DNA of 64,000 nucleotides, taken from positions 62,001 through 126,000 of the forward strand of contig CAVTIH010000001.1 in the NCBI GenBank assembly GCA_963734815.1, given 5' to 3'. This document shows positions 63,960 through 64,000 of the stretch, piece by piece; position 1 is the first letter of the stretch, and every line of letters starts with the position of its first letter. This DNA is from Palsa-744 sp963734815. Its GTDB lineage: Bacteria > Actinomycetota > Thermoleophilia > Solirubrobacterales > Solirubrobacteraceae. The translations under genes were made by a program, and so were the position numbers. The notes beneath the pieces are model-generated. The model worked only from the letters and a program-made list of their open reading frames with translations, made no database searches and was not told where the DNA came from.

Positions 63960-64000
63960 CTACCGCTCCAGCACACAGCAATGTGCCAACCATAATGAGC

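Overview
The window is high-GC bacterial DNA. It has frequent GTG starts, four-base ATGA/GTGA gene overlaps, short 5' leaders, a large SRP RNA with an Alu domain beside dnaX, and many GNAT, methyltransferase, TetR and PIN-type toxin-antitoxin genes. This suits a soil-type actinobacterium, and the style of the hypothetical proteins recalls the Thermoleophilia/Solirubrobacterales. That placement is an inference from gene style; there is no rRNA in the window.

Layout. 1-7.9 kb: the 5' part of dnaX (minus), a GT-C-like membrane protein, the large SRP RNA (minus), an FKBP-type lipoprotein with an apparent one-base frameshift, a second lipoprotein, an integrase remnant, and a small regulon of two paralogous exported proteins that share a palindromic operator with a YtrA-type GntR regulator. 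7.93-24.1 kb: an integration hot spot. An intact tRNA-Val(CAC) is followed by two more exact 43-bp copies of its 3' half (21570-21612 and 24049-24091). These bracket a 13.6-kb element (excisionase-like gene, long gene-free possibly structured-RNA stretch, a chain of small Zn-finger/HTH genes, HEPN-like proteins, vapBC, a nuclease-like protein, tyrosine integrase) and a 2.5-kb tandem segment without an integrase (DUF433 protein and a toxin-antitoxin pair). 24.2-26 kb: two more toxin-antitoxin pairs.

26-46 kb: accessory metabolism. It holds an intact IS1595-family insertion with its 8-bp target duplication, a tetR-methyltransferase-SnoaL/GNAT-methyltransferase operon, two alpha/beta hydrolases, acetyltransferases, a GrpB protein, and a possible specialised-metabolism or detoxification block (amidohydrolase, SnoaL protein, cupin, flavin halogenase-like enzyme, TetR, GT1 glycosyltransferase, ArsR, DHA2 efflux pump). 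Several proteins in that block carry Pro/Gly- or Pro/Ala-rich C-terminal tails. A vapBC pair and a DUF2855 protein follow. 46-54.7 kb: a secreted GH76 glycosidase with fibronectin-type modules, a DUF4157 HExxH protein, a dienelactone hydrolase, a PLP decarboxylase, methyltransferases (one truncated by an inverted methyltransferase scrap), a reverse-transcriptase scrap and tRNA-Ala(CGC).

54.8-64 kb returns to core-type genes: a DEAH helicase with a long acidic insert and a histone-H1-like tail, a TlpA-type thioredoxin, a GalT-type uridylyltransferase, a hypothetical protein, a 43-bp tandem repeat and a strong hairpin, a GGDEF-EAL protein, dtd, and an XRE regulator with repeated operator-like palindromes at the window edge. 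No CRISPR array, rRNA or complete prophage was seen.
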